A DNA stretch of 52,402 nucleotides from NCBI RefSeq assembly GCF_019749955.1, contig NZ_JAIEPC010000047.1:1-52402 (forward strand), in the 5' to 3' direction. The position numbers and the translations under genes are program-made. This DNA is from Sphingomonas sp. (GTDB lineage: Bacteria; Pseudomonadota; Alphaproteobacteria; Sphingomonadales; Sphingomonadaceae). The notes beneath the pieces are model-generated. The model had not been told where the DNA came from and searched no databases. It was given only the letters and a program-made list of their open reading frames with translations. Of the stretch, positions 18,627 through 28,725 are shown one piece after another; position 1 is the first letter of the stretch; each line of letters starts with the position of its first letter.

Positions 18627-21304
18627 GCGACCGCCAGATTCCTCAGCACATAGTGGAGGATGCCGCCGTTGAGGAAATACTCCAGTTCGTTGATCGTATC
18701 GATCCGGCATCTCGTCAGGAAGCTGCTGGTCGTGCCATCGGCGCGAGTCAGCGTCACTTCGACATCCTGACGCGGCTTCAGATCAGCGATGCCGGTGATC
18801 GTGAAAGTCTCGCTGCCATCGAGGCCGAGCGTCTTGCGATCGGTGCCTTCGGCGAATTGCAGCGGGAGCACGCCCATGCCGACGAGGTTCGAGCGGTGGA
18901 TGCGTTCGAAGCTTTCGGTGATCACCGCGCGCACGCCGAGCAGGTTGGTGCCCTTCGCGGCCCAGTCGCGTGACGAACCGGTGCCATATTCCTTGCCCGC
19001 GACGACAACGAGCGGGGTGCCATCGGCCTTGTAGCGCATGGCCGCGTCGTAGATCGGCATCACTTCGCCGGTCGGCACATACTTCGTGACCCCGCCCTCA
19101 ATACCCGGCGTCATTTCGTTCTTGATGCGGATGTTGGCGAAAGTGCCGCGCATCATCACGTCGTGGTTGCCGCGCCGCGCGCCATAGCTGTTGAAGTCGG
19201 CCTTCGAAACCTGATGCTCCTGCAGGAACTTGCCCGCCGGGCTGTCAGCCTTGATCGAACCGGCTGGCGAGATGTGATCGGTGGTGATCGAGTCGGCGAA
19301 GATCGACAGCGGGCGCGCATCGATGATATCGAGCACCGGCGCCGGGGTCATCGTCATCCCGTCGAAATAGGGCGGGTTGGCGATATAGGTCGAGCCCGCG
19401 CGCCATGTGTAGGTGTCCGATCCGGTCACGTCGATCGCCTGCCACTTGGCGTCGCCCGCAAACACATGGGCATAGCGCGACTGGAACATGCCGCGATCGA
19501 TGTTCGCGTCCATGACCGAGCGGACTTCGGCGTTGGTCGGCCAGATGTCCTTCAGATACACGTCGCTGCCGTCGGTCGCCTGGCCGATCGGGGTCCCGAC
19601 GAAATCGGTCGTGACCGAGCCCTTGAGCGCATAGGCGACGACGAGCGGCGGGCTGGCGAGGAAGTTCGCGCGCACATCGGGGCTGACGCGGCCTTCGAAA
19701 TTGCGGTTGCCCGACAGGACCGAGGCAGCGACGATGTCGTTATCGTTGATCGCTGCCGAAATCGCGGGCGCAAGCGGCCCCGAATTGCCGATGCAGGTTG
19801 TGCAGCCATAGCCGACAAGGTTGAAACCGATCGCGTCGAGATCGGCGGTCAGCCCGGCCTTGTCGAGATAATCGGTGACGACTTGGCTACCCGGCGCGAG
19901 CGACGTCTTGACCCAGGGCTTGGGCTTGAGGCCGAGCGCATTGGCCTTGCGCGCGACGAGGCCGGCGGCGACCAGCACCGAGGGGTTCGACGTATTGGTG
20001 CAGCTCGTGATCGCCGCGATCACGACGTCGCCGTCGCCGATATCGTGGTCCCGCCCTTCGACGCCGACGCGCTTGGGTTCAGCGTGCTTGTAGACGCCCG
20101 AAAGGTCGGCGTTGAACACATCGTCGACTTGCGTGAGAATCACCTTGTCCTGCGGGCGCTTCGGCCCCGCCAGCGACGGCACGACTGACGACATGTCGAG
20201 TTCGAGCGTGTCGGTGAACACCGGATCGGGCGCGTCGGCGAGGCGCCACATGCCCTGTGCCTTGGCATAGGCCTCGACCAGCGCGATCTGTTCGTCGCTG
20301 CGCCCGGTCAGGCGCATATAGGTGAGCGTTGCGTCGTCGACCGGGAAGAAGCCGCAGGTCGCGCCATATTCGGGCGCCATATTGGCGATCGTCGCGCGGT
20401 CAGCGAGGCTCAGCGCATCGAGGCCGGGGCCGTAGAATTCGACGAAGCGGCCAACCACGCCCTTGGCGCGCAGCATCTGCGTGACGGTCAACACCAAGTC
20501 GGTCGCGGTGATGCCTTCGGCGAGCGTGCCCGTGAGCTTGAAGCCGACGACCTCGGGGATCAGCATCGACACCGGCTGGCCGAGCATCGCCGCTTCCGCT
20601 TCGATCCCGCCCACGCCCCAGCCGAGCACGCCGAGGCCATTGACCATCGTCGTGTGGCTGTCGGTACCAACGCAGGTGTCGGGATAGGCGATCATGTCGT
20701 CGCCATTCGCCGACGACCACACGGCCTGCGCGATGTTTTCAAGGTTCACCTGATGGCAGATGCCGGTGCCGGGCGGCACGACCTTGAAATTGTCGAGCGC
20801 CTTCGATCCCCATTTCAGGAATTCATAGCGTTCGTTGTTGCGGCTGTACTCAAGCTCGACATTGTCCTCGAACGCCTTGGGCGTGCCGAACTCGTCGACC
20901 ATCACCGAGTGATCAATGACGAGATGGACGGGGACCAGCGGATTGATCTTCTGCGCGTCGCCGCCGAGCTTGGTGATCGCGTCGCGCATCGCCGCCAGAT
21001 CGACCACGCAAGGCACGCCAGTGAAATCCTGCATCAGCACGCGCGCCGGGCGATATTGAATCTCGCGATCGGGGGCGTGCGGGTTCTTCTGCCAGTCGAC
21101 CAGCGCCTGAATATCCTCGACGCTCACCGTCTTGCCGTCTTCGAAGCGGAGCAGGTTTTCGAGCAGGACTTTCATCGAAAAGGGCAGGCGGCTGACATCG
21201 CCGAGCGTTGCGGCGGCCTTGGACAGGCTGAAATAGCTATAGGTCTTGCCGCCCGCGTTGAGCGTGTCGCGGGTTTTCAGGCTGTCCTGTCCGATGGCGG
21301 TCAT
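18623..21304 (-). CDS. acnA: Aconitate hydratase AcnA
   Basis: An 893-residue aconitase of the AcnA/IRP type, interconverting citrate and isocitrate in the TCA cycle with a [4Fe-4S] cluster. Cluster ligands are in [14 protein letters not shown] and [12 protein letters not shown]; also present are [33 protein letters not shown] and the swivel domain [20 protein letters not shown]. The ATG at 21304 begins [15 protein letters not shown], the normal N-terminus. It needs the Fe-S machinery encoded at the start of the window. Followed by GFA and CBU_0592 genes in an overlapping operon. Confidence 0.97.
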   Translation of the reverse strand: MTAIGQDSLKTRDTLNAGGKTYSYFSLSKAAATLGDVSRLPFSMKVLLENLLRFEDGKTVSVEDIQALVDWQKNPHAPDREIQYRPARVLMQDFTGVPCVVDLAAMRDAITKLGGDAQKINPLVPVHLVIDHSVMVDEFGTPKAFEDNVELEYSRNNERYEFLKWGSKALDNFKVVPPGTGICHQVNLENIAQAVWSSANGDDMIAYPDTCVGTDSHTTMVNGLGVLGWGVGGIEAEAAMLGQPVSMLIPEVVGFKLTGTLAEGITATDLVLTVTQMLRAKGVVGRFVEFYGPGLDALSLADRATIANMAPEYGATCGFFPVDDATLTYMRLTGRSDEQIALVEAYAKAQGMWRLADAPDPVFTDTLELDMSSVVPSLAGPKRPQDKVILTQVDDVFNADLSGVYKHAEPKRVGVEGRDHDIGDGDVVIAAITSCTNTSNPSVLVAAGLVARKANALGLKPKPWVKTSLAPGSQVVTDYLDKAGLTADLDAIGFNLVGYGCTTCIGNSGPLAPAISAAINDNDIVAASVLSGNRNFEGRVSPDVRANFLASPPLVVAYALKGSVTTDFVGTPIGQATDGSDVYLKDIWPTNAEVRSVMDANIDRGMFQSRYAHVFAGDAKWQAIDVTGSDTYTWRAGSTYIANPPYFDGMTMTPAPVLDIIDARPLSIFADSITTDHISPAGSIKADSPAGKFLQEHQVSKADFNSYGARRGNHDVMMRGTFANIRIKNEMTPGIEGGVTKYVPTGEVMPIYDAAMRYKADGTPLVVVAGKEYGTGSSRDWAAKGTNLLGVRAVITESFERIHRSNLVGMGVLPLQFAEGTDRKTLGLDGSETFTITGIADLKPRQDVEVTLTRADGTTSSFLTRCRIDTINELEYFLNGGILHYVLRNLAVA

Positions 21305-21639
21305 GTTCGACTCCTCATGTTTGGCCCGGATGCGGCGGGGAGGCGGCGGGGAGCCGCGCACGCACGGGCGTCGATCGCGAGCGCCTTAGCAACTGGGGTG
21401 GCGGGGGGGAAGGGGCGGGTGGGCGCAAAGACGACCTAGTTCGTACCTCCTCACCCCGTTCGTGCTGGTGAACAGGTCGTCAAGCCCCCCGGGCTTGACT
21501 GAAACGTCCGGGGGACGTTTCACCTGCTCACTGTCGAAGCACCGTCCTTCTTGTGCGAGCGGTGGGCAGAAGAAGGACGGCCCTTCGACAAGCTCAGGGC
21601 AAGCGGGACATTTGATGCACCCCCAAGCCGGCAGGTCGG
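21305..21639. repeat. 335-bp gene-free spacer with a cluster of palindromes
   Basis: No convincing gene lies between acnA and the IDO-like gene. It holds several perfect hairpins: CAAGCCC/GGGCTTG (21481-21497), GAAACGTCC/GGACGTTTC (21501-21521), CCGTCCTTCTT/AAGAAGGACGG (21542-21580), and the frequent sphingomonad-type word CTTCGACAAGCTCAGGGC (21583-21600). These look like stacked repetitive palindromic elements and may end the IDO transcript upstream of acnA or carry an acnA promoter, which I could not assign. Confidence 0.7.
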
Positions 21640-22776
21640 CTAAAGAAACGCCGCGCGGCTGTCGTCGCGGTGGCGCGCGAGATAGGTGAGGAAGGGCGTG
21701 CCGCCGGTGCCGGTCTCGCCATCGCCGCCCGATATGGCGGCCTGCGCGCTGATATAGGTTGCGGCGAGGCGCAGATGCGCGGTCCGGAAATGTGCGAGTT
21801 GAGCCAGACACGCGTTGTAGGGCTCGCGCAGCGCAGGGCTGCGCGCCGCCACCTCGCGCACGCGGCTCGACCGCAGGTCCTCGATAAAGGCGCGATGGCA
21901 CGGCGGGCGATAGCCGTGCATTTCGTCGAGAAACGTCGACAGCGCACTCGACCCGTGCGGCACGCCGAGCACCGCGTCGATCGCGGGGACGATGCTGCTC
22001 TGCGATCCGGTCTGACCCCGGAGCGACACCTGCTTGCCGCCAAAGGCTTCGACCCCTTCGTAGATCAGCCCCTCGCCCGGCCAGCCGAACATGTAAGGCC
22101 GCACGCGGGTGTAATAGGCATGCGGGTCGCAGGCGGCGGCCATCGGCTCCAGCCCGGCGTTGATCGCGCCAAGCGCGCTGTCCATCATGCCGAGCAACGT
22201 CTCGACGCCCGCCAGGTCATCTTGGGCGGCGGCGCGGTGAAGCTCGACCGCGCCTTCCAGCGCACGGCCCGCAATCGCTTCGATCGCGACATGGACGAGG
22301 ATGAAGCCGCTCTCGTCACGACCGCCCGCGAAATGCTGGTCGATCGCGAGATTGCCGAGCCCAATCCCGTCCGCCTTGTCGAGCCGGAACCAGTTGTCGA
22401 GCACATAATGCTGGTAAGTCATGATCGGCTTGAGCCCCAGCCGGTCGGCAAGCGCCACCAAGGGCACCGCGAGATTGGCGGGGAGGCGGTCGATCGACTC
22501 GCCCTCGCCCCACACCCACGCCTGCGCGAGAAAGCCATAGCGCAGCATCGCCGCGCCTGCCTCGGCATCATCGGCGTCGGCGATGAAAGCGGTGATATTG
22601 GGCAGCGGCAATCGCCCTAGCCAATGCCGCACGCGCCCGCTCGCGATGTAATCGGGCAGCATCGCCGCCGCATCTTCGATCGCATCGAAATCGGGTGGCA
22701 ACGCAATCTCGTCGATTTCGCGCGGTGACAGAAAGCCGTGGCTGGCGGACAGGCCGTAGTGGTCGAGCGACTGCAT
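21640..22776 (-). CDS. Indoleamine 2,3-dioxygenase-like heme protein
   Basis: A 378-residue protein matching the IDO family, which oxidatively opens the indole ring of tryptophan to N-formylkynurenine. Conserved features are YGLSASHGFLS, the FAGGRDESGFILVHVAIE helix, GLIYEGVEAF, GQTGSQSSIVPAIDAVLG, MHGYRPPCHRAFIEDL, the presumed proximal heme-ligand His in FRTAHLRLAATYI, and the C-terminal loop GTGGTPFLTYLARHRDDS. All family landmarks are intact. Bacterial IDO-like proteins are less common than tryptophan 2,3-dioxygenase and are not always active on Trp. No other kynurenine-pathway gene is in the window. Confidence 0.88.
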   Translation of the reverse strand: MQSLDHYGLSASHGFLSPREIDEIALPPDFDAIEDAAAMLPDYIASGRVRHWLGRLPLPNITAFIADADDAEAGAAMLRYGFLAQAWVWGEGESIDRLPANLAVPLVALADRLGLKPIMTYQHYVLDNWFRLDKADGIGLGNLAIDQHFAGGRDESGFILVHVAIEAIAGRALEGAVELHRAAAQDDLAGVETLLGMMDSALGAINAGLEPMAAACDPHAYYTRVRPYMFGWPGEGLIYEGVEAFGGKQVSLRGQTGSQSSIVPAIDAVLGVPHGSSALSTFLDEMHGYRPPCHRAFIEDLRSSRVREVAARSPALREPYNACLAQLAHFRTAHLRLAATYISAQAAISGGDGETGTGGTPFLTYLARHRDDSRAAFL

Positions 22777-22823
22777 GAGCCGCGCCTACCCTATTTTCTC
22801 GTCCGACTCTAACCACCTCGTCT

Positions 22824-22901
22824 CCGTTCGTGTCGAGCGAGGTCGAGACACGGGCCGCGAGGCGCGAGGCCCGCCCCTCGACTGCGCTCGGGACGAACCG
22901 G
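22824..22901 (+). repeat. Intergenic copy of the sufC-type palindromic element
   Basis: The left arm (22824-22851) begins CCGTTCGTGTCGAGCGAG and closely matches the sufC left arm; the right arm ends GCTCGGGACGAAC. The centre folds as GGGCC...GGCCC. It sits in the 152-bp gap upstream of the IDO-like gene, showing that the family is not limited to coding sequence. Confidence 0.82.
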
Positions 22902-22928
22902 GGAATTGTGGCAACCGGGACAGGGCCT

Positions 22929-23381
22929 TCACCGAAACGGCAGCAACGCTTCGTAATCAAACCCCGGCGTCGCCCCCGCCGGACAGACGCCGTGGCGCAG
23001 CAGGAACGCGTGGCGGACAATCTCGCCTTGTTGTTCGATGCCATAGCGCTCGAACGGGCGGTCGGGCTCGAGGCGATAGTCATAGCGGCAAAAGGGGTGG
23101 CGCTGGAGCGGCAGGAACATGCCCTTTTGGTGCTGCCAGACGTGCACCAGCTCGTGGATCAGCAGTCCCTGATCCCATAGCGAGCCGGTTGCAAAGTCAT
23201 CACGGTAGCGCGCGCCGAGTGGGTGGAAATGGACATTGCCGAGCGGTGCCATCACGGTGTCGCGCGGCTGGAAAAACGCCCATTTGCGGTTGACGATGCG
23301 CGGCTGGCTGTAATCGATCGCGTCACCGAACAAGCTGCGGGCGAGGTCGACTTCGCCGCGCGTCAGCGCCCGCCCCGTCAT
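22929..23381 (-). CDS. HExxH metallopeptidase-like (vgr-related) protein
   Basis: A 150-residue protein with a zincin motif in LIHELVHVWQHQKGM (HELVH), preceded by WDQGLLI. It begins MTGRALTRGEVDLARSLFGDAIDYSQ, the pattern of the small sphingomonad proteins sometimes annotated vgr-related or DUF4157-like. No signal peptide. The ATG overlaps the stop of the copper chaperone gene (ATGA), so the two are coupled. Protease activity is possible but unproven. Confidence 0.78.
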   Translation of the reverse strand: MTGRALTRGEVDLARSLFGDAIDYSQPRIVNRKWAFFQPRDTVMAPLGNVHFHPLGARYRDDFATGSLWDQGLLIHELVHVWQHQKGMFLPLQRHPFCRYDYRLEPDRPFERYGIEQQGEIVRHAFLLRHGVCPAGATPGFDYEALLPFR

Positions 23382-23812
23382 TTGGGCGGCGGATCGCCTG
23401 CCGCAATCACCGGCGCTTCGACTTCGAGCCGGTCATTGTTTGAGAACGTGAAAACCAGCGTCACCTTGCCGCCTGGCTCGACGCTCTTGTTGATGTCGAA
23501 CAGCATCACATGCTTGCCGCCGGGCGCGAAAGTGAGTGTCGCCTTGGCCGGGACGGGCACGTCCTTGACCGGTGCCATCGATGCCATGCCGCCGTGTGAC
23601 ATGCTTTCGTGCAGCTCGGACTTGATGACCAGCGGTGACGTCACGCTGATCAGCGTCGCGGCGTCCTTGCCGCCATGAACGGTGAAATAGGCGACACCGG
23701 GCCGTCCGGCGACGGCGGGCAGGCGGACGTAGGCGTTGTCGACAAACAGCGGCGCGGGCTGGCCGCAGCCGGCAAGCGTGGCAGCGAGTAGGAGGGTAAC
23801 GGCGGGGCGCAT
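23378..23812 (-). CDS. PCu(A)C-type periplasmic copper chaperone, lipoprotein
   Basis: A 144-residue protein with an export signal (MRPAVTLLLAATLAGC) ending in a lipobox Cys. The mature domain has the PCu(A)C copper site pattern: HESMSHGGMASM and later GGKHVMLF, giving the His/Met Cu(I) ligands. Such chaperones deliver copper to the CuA site of cytochrome oxidase. An ATG 12 bp upstream (23824) is an alternative start. The gene is divergent from dnaK, whose heat-shock-type promoter lies just beyond its 5' end. Confidence 0.9.
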   Translation of the reverse strand: MRPAVTLLLAATLAGCGQPAPLFVDNAYVRLPAVAGRPGVAYFTVHGGKDAATLISVTSPLVIKSELHESMSHGGMASMAPVKDVPVPAKATLTFAPGGKHVMLFDINKSVEPGGKVTLVFTFSNNDRLEVEAPVIAAGDPPPK

Positions 23813-23868
23813 TGGCCAAGACATCCCAAATGAGGAATTTGATGCGACGCTTCTAGAACCGGCACAAT

Positions 23869-23896
23869 CTTGCGGCAAGCGAAAGCCCCCCTATAT
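23869..23896 (+). promoter_or_regulatory. RpoH (sigma-32)-type promoter of dnaK
   Basis: CTTG (23869-23872), a 17-bp spacer, then CCTATAT (23890-23896) fits the alphaproteobacterial RpoH pattern CTTG-N17/18-CYTATNT. It lies about 85 bp upstream of the dnaK ATG in the divergent intergenic region. Confidence 0.75.
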
Positions 23897-23980
23897 CGCG
23901 GACATTGGACACGGTGCCGGCCACAACCGGCAGCGTGACGGGCTTAACATTCATTTGCAGACGGGGGCCGACGGAGGACC

Positions 23981-25897
23981 ATGGGTAAAGTTATTGGTAT
24001 CGATCTGGGTACGACCAATTCTTGCGTTGCAGTGATGGAGGGCGGCAAGCCCAAGGTCATCGAAAACGCCGAGGGCGCGCGCACCACGCCGTCGATCGTC
24101 GCGTTCGCCAAGGACGGCGAGCGGCTGATCGGCCAGCCGGCCAAGCGCCAGGCCGTGACCAATCCCGACAACACCGTATTCGCAGTCAAGCGGCTGATCG
24201 GCCGCCGCTTCGACGATCCGATCACCAAGAAGGACACCGAACTGGTGCCCTATCACATCGTCAAGGGTCCCAATGGCGACGCCTGGGTGAAGGCCGGGGG
24301 CGAGGATTACAGCCCTGCGCAGATTTCCGCCTTCACGCTCCAGAAGATGAAGGAAACCGCCGAGAGCTATCTGGGCGAAACCGTGACGCAGGCGGTGATC
24401 ACTGTCCCGGCATATTTCAACGATGCCCAGCGTCAGGCAACCAAGGACGCGGGCAAGATCGCGGGTCTCGAAGTGCTGCGCATCATCAACGAGCCGACGG
24501 CGGCCGCGCTCGCCTATGGCCTCGAGAAGCAGGACGGCAAGACGATCGCGGTCTATGACCTTGGCGGCGGCACCTTCGACATCTCGATCCTCGAAATCGG
24601 CGACGGCGTGTTCGAAGTGAAGGCGACCAACGGCGATACCTTCCTTGGCGGCGAGGATTTCGACAACAAGATCGTCGAATATCTGGCCGAGCAGTTCAAG
24701 AAGAAGGAGGGCATGGACCTCCGCACCGACAAGCTGGCGCTCCAGCGGCTGAAGGAAGCTGCCGAAAAGGCAAAGATCGAGCTGTCGTCGACCGCGACGA
24801 CCGAGATCAACCTGCCGTTCATCACCGCGCGGATGGAAGCAGGGGCGACGACGCCGCTCCACCTCGTCGAAACGCTCACCCGCGCCGATCTGGAGCGCCT
24901 TGTCGACGCGCTGATCCAGCGCTCGATCGAGCCGCTGAAGAAGGCGCTGGCCGATGCCGGCTTGAAGGCCAACCAGATCGACGAAGTTGTGCTCGTCGGC
25001 GGCATGACACGCATGCCCAAGGTGCGCGAGGCCGTGAAGGCGTTCTTCGGCAAGGACCCGCATACCGGCGTCAACCCCGATGAAGTCGTGGCGATGGGTG
25101 CCGCGATTCAGGCCGGCGTGCTGCAGGGCGACGTCAAGGACGTGCTGCTGCTCGACGTGACGCCGCTGTCGCTCGGCATCGAAACGCTGGGCGGGGTGTT
25201 TACGCGCATGATCGATCGCAACACGACGATCCCGACCAAGAAATCGCAGACCTATTCGACGGCTGACGACAATCAGCAGGCGGTGACGATCCGCGTGTTC
25301 CAGGGCGAGCGCGAAATGGCCGCCGACAACAAGATGCTCGGCCAGTTCGACCTCGTTGGCATTCCGCCAGCGCCGCGGGGTGTGCCGCAGATCGAAGTCA
25401 CGTTCGACATTGACGCCAACGGCATCGTCAACGTCAGCGCCAAGGACAAGGGCACCGGCAAGGAACAGCAGATCCGCATCCAGGCCTCGGGCGGCCTCAG
25501 CGATGCCGACATCGAGCAGATGGTGCGCGATGCCGAGCAGTTCGCCGAGGATGACAAGAAGCGGCGCGACGCGGCGGAAGCCAAGAACACCGCCGAAAGC
25601 CTGATCCACCAGACCGAGCGCCAGCTCGCCGAGCACAGCGACAAGATCGACGCCGCGCTGAAGGGCCAGATTGAAACGGCAGTGACCGAGGCCAAGGCTG
25701 CCGTCGAATCGGGCGATGCCGAGGCAATGAAGACCAAGTCGGGCGAGTTGCAGCAGGTTGCGATGAAGCTCGGCCAGGCGATCTACGAAAAGCAGGCGCA
25801 GGCCGATGCCTCACCGGCCGCCGACGCCGCGCCCGAAGCGCCGAAGGAAGATGTGGTCGACGCCGAATTCTCCGAAGTCGACGACACCAAGGCGTAA
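23981..25897 (+). CDS. dnaK: Molecular chaperone DnaK (Hsp70)
   Basis: A 638-residue Hsp70: nucleotide-binding domain starts [22 protein letters not shown], with [55 protein letters not shown] and [13 protein letters not shown]; substrate-binding domain with [20 protein letters not shown] and a C-terminal lid ending [13 protein letters not shown]. It folds and protects cytosolic proteins with DnaJ and GrpE. ATG 23981 is preceded by GGAGG. Regulated by the RpoH-type promoter at 23869-23896. Typical full length. Confidence 0.99.
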   Translation: MGKVIGIDLGTTNSCVAVMEGGKPKVIENAEGARTTPSIVAFAKDGERLIGQPAKRQAVTNPDNTVFAVKRLIGRRFDDPITKKDTELVPYHIVKGPNGDAWVKAGGEDYSPAQISAFTLQKMKETAESYLGETVTQAVITVPAYFNDAQRQATKDAGKIAGLEVLRIINEPTAAALAYGLEKQDGKTIAVYDLGGGTFDISILEIGDGVFEVKATNGDTFLGGEDFDNKIVEYLAEQFKKKEGMDLRTDKLALQRLKEAAEKAKIELSSTATTEINLPFITARMEAGATTPLHLVETLTRADLERLVDALIQRSIEPLKKALADAGLKANQIDEVVLVGGMTRMPKVREAVKAFFGKDPHTGVNPDEVVAMGAAIQAGVLQGDVKDVLLLDVTPLSLGIETLGGVFTRMIDRNTTIPTKKSQTYSTADDNQQAVTIRVFQGEREMAADNKMLGQFDLVGIPPAPRGVPQIEVTFDIDANGIVNVSAKDKGTGKEQQIRIQASGGLSDADIEQMVRDAEQFAEDDKKRRDAAEAKNTAESLIHQTERQLAEHSDKIDAALKGQIETAVTEAKAAVESGDAEAMKTKSGELQQVAMKLGQAIYEKQAQADASPAADAAPEAPKEDVVDAEFSEVDDTKA

Positions 25898-25913
25898 TTT
25901 CAGGACGCATCGA

Positions 25914-25944
25914 CCGTCATCCCGGCCGCGTGCCGGGGTGACGG
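25914..25944 (+). repeat. Hairpin in the dnaK-dnaJ gap
   Basis: CCGTCATCCCGGC and GCCGGGGTGACGG pair with one mismatch over a five-base loop. It resembles a short version of the GTCACCCCGG palindromes at 2902 and 7339. With no T-run it may attenuate or stabilise rather than terminate the dnaK-dnaJ transcript. Confidence 0.6.
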
Positions 25945-25965
25945 GTTCGAGGGCGGGGGCCATCG

Positions 25966-27081
25966 ATGACCACCCAGGTTGATTATTACGAACTGCTCGA
26001 ATGCGAGCGTGGCGCCGACGATGCCACGCTCAAATCTTCGTATCGCAAGTTGGCGATGCGTTGGCATCCCGATCGCAATCCCGGCGATCATGACGCCGAG
26101 GCGAAGTTCAAGTCGATCAACGAAGCCTATGATTGCCTGAAGGACCCGCAGAAGCGCGCGGCCTATGATCGCTTCGGCCATGCCGCCTTCCAGCAGGGCG
26201 GCGGCGCGGGGCCGCAGGATTTCGGCGGCTTCAGCGACATTTTCGAAAATATCTTCGGCGAATTCATGGGCGGCCGGGGTGGCGGCGGTCGTGCATCGCC
26301 GCAGCGTGGTGCCGATCTGCGCTACGACATGGAAATCACGCTGGAGGACGCCTTCCACGGGCTGTCGCGCGAGATCACCGTCGATGTCTCGGGCATTTGC
26401 GATCCCTGCGGCGGCACCGGCGCGCGCCCCGGGACGATGGCCAAGGGCTGCAAGACCTGCAACGGCATTGGCAAGGTGCGCGCGCAGCAGGGCTTCTTCG
26501 TGGTCGAACGGACCTGCCCGGCGTGCCACGGCATGGGTCAGGTGATCGCCGATCCGTGCCCCAATTGCCGGGGCGAAGGCCGCGTCGACAAGACCAAGAC
26601 GCTCACCGTCAACATCCCGCCCGGCGTCGACGAAGGCACGCGCGTGCGCCTGACGGGCGAGGGCGAGGCGGGAATGCGCGGCGCGCCATCGGGCGATCTC
26701 TATATCTTCCTGCACGTCGCGCGCCACGCGATCTTCGAGCGCGAAGGCACGACGCTTTATGCGCGGACCCCAATCAGCTTCACCACCGCGTCGCTCGGCG
26801 GCGGCGTGACGATTCCCGGCTTCGACGGCGAACGTCACGAAATCCGCATCGCGCCCGGCATGCAATCAGGCCGCGAGCTACGCCAGCGCGGTGCAGGGAT
26901 GCCGGTGCTGCAAGGGCGCGGTCGGGGCGATCTGGTGGTGCGGATCGAAGTCGAAACGCCGACCAAGCTGACCGCCAAGCAGCGCGAACTGCTCGAAGCC
27001 TTTCGCGCGACTGAAACCGGCACCGAATGCCCGCAGACGAGCGGATTCTTCCAGAAAGTGAAAACCGCGCTCGGCGGATGA
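25966..27081 (+). CDS. dnaJ: DnaJ (Hsp40) co-chaperone
   Basis: A 371-residue canonical DnaJ: J-domain with the HPD tripeptide in MRWHPDRNPGDHDAE, Gly/Phe-rich linker (FGGFSDIFENIFGEFMGGRGG), four CxxCxGxG-type zinc repeats (CDPCGGTG, CKTCNGIG, CPACHGMG, CPNCRGEG), and the C-terminal substrate-binding domain with a dimerisation tail. It stimulates DnaK ATPase. The 68-bp gap to dnaK and shared direction indicate one operon under the RpoH-type promoter. Confidence 0.98.
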   Translation: MTTQVDYYELLECERGADDATLKSSYRKLAMRWHPDRNPGDHDAEAKFKSINEAYDCLKDPQKRAAYDRFGHAAFQQGGGAGPQDFGGFSDIFENIFGEFMGGRGGGGRASPQRGADLRYDMEITLEDAFHGLSREITVDVSGICDPCGGTGARPGTMAKGCKTCNGIGKVRAQQGFFVVERTCPACHGMGQVIADPCPNCRGEGRVDKTKTLTVNIPPGVDEGTRVRLTGEGEAGMRGAPSGDLYIFLHVARHAIFEREGTTLYARTPISFTTASLGGGVTIPGFDGERHEIRIAPGMQSGRELRQRGAGMPVLQGRGRGDLVVRIEVETPTKLTAKQRELLEAFRATETGTECPQTSGFFQKVKTALGG

Positions 27082-27095
27082 ACCCAGGTCCTACC

Positions 27096-27117
27096 CGCCC
27101 CTTTTCGCAAAGGGGCG
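27096..27117 (+). terminator. Probable dnaJ terminator hairpin
   Basis: CGCCCCTTT-TCGC-AAAGGGGCG is a perfect 9-bp stem 14 bp after the dnaJ stop. No T-run follows, so intrinsic termination is only likely, not certain; it would also end the small minus-strand ORF at 27131. Confidence 0.55.
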
Positions 27118-27130
27118 GACGGCCAGTGGA

Positions 27131-27211
27131 CTAGAGGGTGATAACCCCAGCCACCAGCACCAAGGACAGAAGGGCAAGCGTGGTGCTGCCCACCGCGTCA
27201 ACATAGCGCAT
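27131..27211 (-). CDS. Possible 26-residue membrane peptide
   Basis: A very short frame that encodes MRYVDAVGSTTLALLSLVLV followed by AGVITL, one hydrophobic helix. A good ribosome site (GGAGA) lies 6-7 bp before the ATG, and the hairpin GCCGGATCGTTCCGGC (27227-27242) precedes it. A helix of this length with an N-terminal charged cap and strong Shine-Dalgarno is typical for real small membrane proteins, but no homologue is recalled. It is convergent with dnaJ. Confidence 0.4.
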   Translation of the reverse strand: MRYVDAVGSTTLALLSLVLVAGVITL

Positions 27212-27416
27212 GATGGGTCTCCATATGCCGGATCGTTCCGGCTAAGCGCGATGTGGAGATTGTTGCGCGTCTTTGCAATTTTGTTACGCGAAATCGCACA
27301 TGCGTCTGATGCATTACCCAAATCGGGGCAATTAACCGTCTCCCTTGATTCATTAATTAGGATGTCGGGCGCATTCCCCGTCCACCGATGTCAATTCGCG
27401 TAGCAGGGGCATTTTC

Positions 27417-28520
27417 GTGGATTTTAGTAGCCGGGATCATGACAGCGCCGATTCGTTGATGCAGGGGGACTGGCGTGCGCCGGGTACCGGTGGTGCCCCC
27501 ATGCCCCAGCGGGCAGCACCACGCGCCAGCCTCGGCCCGGCAGCGCTCCACCTTGGCGCGCGGCGCGCCTCGGTCGCGCAGGAACGCAACCGTGCGCGCG
27601 AAATCGTCTCGGTCGCCAAGGAGCAGATCACCTCGACGTTTGAGGATGTGCGCTTTGGTCGCAACATCAACGTCAAGGCGCTGTGGCCGCTGGTCAGCAG
27701 CATCACCGCCTCGGTCGAGCGCCATTCAGGCGCGATCATGGGGGTCACCCGGATCAAGGACCGCCACGAATATACCTACTTGCACTCGGTCGCGGTCTGC
27801 GGGCTGATGATCAATCTTGCGCGGCGCATGAACATCGATCCGTCGCTGCACCACACGATCGGGCTGGCCGGGCTGCTGCACGATGTCGGCAAGGCGCGCA
27901 TTCCCACGACATTGCTCGACAAGGCCGGGCCACTCACGGCCGAGGAAATGGCGGTGATGCGCACGCATTGCGAACTCGGCCATGACATTTTGACGGGTGG
28001 CGAGGATCGCCTGCCCGAAATCGTGCTCGACGTGGTGCTCCATCATCACGAACGGCTCGACGGGACCGGCTATCCCGATTTCAAGGATCAGCACAGCATT
28101 TCGACCTATGCCCGGATGGCGGCGATCTGCGACGTTTACGACGCGGTCACCTCGGCACGTACCTACAAGCCCGCTTGGTCGCCGGCGGCGGCGATCGAAT
28201 GGATGTCGGAAGAGCCGGGCCAGTTCGACTCGCAGATATTGAGCGCCTTTTCGGGGATGATCGGCATTTTTCCGACCGGTGCGCTGGTCCGGCTCCAGAG
28301 CGATCGGCTGGCGGTCGTGCTCGAGGATCCCGATGGCGACCCGATGATGCCACCGGTGTGCCCCTTCTATTGCATCATGACCAAGCAGGCGCTGCCGTGG
28401 CGCCTGTCGCCACCGGGGATGGACCCGATTGTCGGCATTGAATCGCCCGATCGCTGGCGGATGACGAACTGGAAAGAGATGCGCGTGGCTATCCTCGCGC
28501 ACTTCGAAGCCAACGTTTGA
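27417..28520 (+). CDS. HD-GYP domain protein 1 (c-di-GMP phosphodiesterase-type)
   Basis: A 367-residue cytoplasmic protein with an N-terminal charged segment and an HD-GYP domain: HSVAVCGLMINLAR, LLHDVGKARIPTTLL (HD pair), THCELGHDIL, VVLHHHERLDGTGYPD (HHxxxDGxGYP) and YARMAAICDVYDAVTSARTYK. All metal-binding and GYP residues are present, so c-di-GMP hydrolysis to pGpG or GMP is plausible. The C-terminal 110 residues (VLEDPDGDPMMPPVCPFYCI) form a conserved extra module shared with the next gene. GTG 27417 was chosen with AGGGGC upstream. The upstream region (27212-27416) is AT-richer and likely carries the promoter. Confidence 0.92.
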   Translation: MDFSSRDHDSADSLMQGDWRAPGTGGAPMPQRAAPRASLGPAALHLGARRASVAQERNRAREIVSVAKEQITSTFEDVRFGRNINVKALWPLVSSITASVERHSGAIMGVTRIKDRHEYTYLHSVAVCGLMINLARRMNIDPSLHHTIGLAGLLHDVGKARIPTTLLDKAGPLTAEEMAVMRTHCELGHDILTGGEDRLPEIVLDVVLHHHERLDGTGYPDFKDQHSISTYARMAAICDVYDAVTSARTYKPAWSPAAAIEWMSEEPGQFDSQILSAFSGMIGIFPTGALVRLQSDRLAVVLEDPDGDPMMPPVCPFYCIMTKQALPWRLSPPGMDPIVGIESPDRWRMTNWKEMRVAILAHFEANV

Positions 28521-28620
28521 GAAGCGGCGTCGGGCGGGGCTTTAGCCTCGCTCGGCATAGCGCGCCGGTGATCTGAGCACCCAAAAGCCCGATATTCTGC
28601 GCTTTTGCGACTAAAGGATG

Positions 28621-28713
28621 ATGCTGAGACGCCCGTTTGGGCGCCCAGCATTAGTCAGTGGTTAGTCGGCCCCGCCTAATTTGGTTCGAGTGAGTTTCAC
28701 CCATCCGAACCAA
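28621..28713. other. Two inverted repeats between the HD-GYP genes
   Basis: A hairpin at 28621-28651 (ATGCTG...GCCC-GTTT-GGGC...CAGCAT) may terminate or attenuate the first HD-GYP transcript. An 8-bp inverted repeat TTGGTTCG/CGAACCAA (28681-28713) ends just before the start of the second gene (28726), beside its AAGG ribosome site, and could be an operator or a translational control element. Confidence 0.45.
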
Positions 28714-28725
28714 GGTTGCGATACC

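Noticed and set aside
23951..25636. 561-codon minus-strand open frame opposite dnaK
   Set aside because: Complementary shadow of dnaK, a well-known effect in GC-rich dnaK genes.
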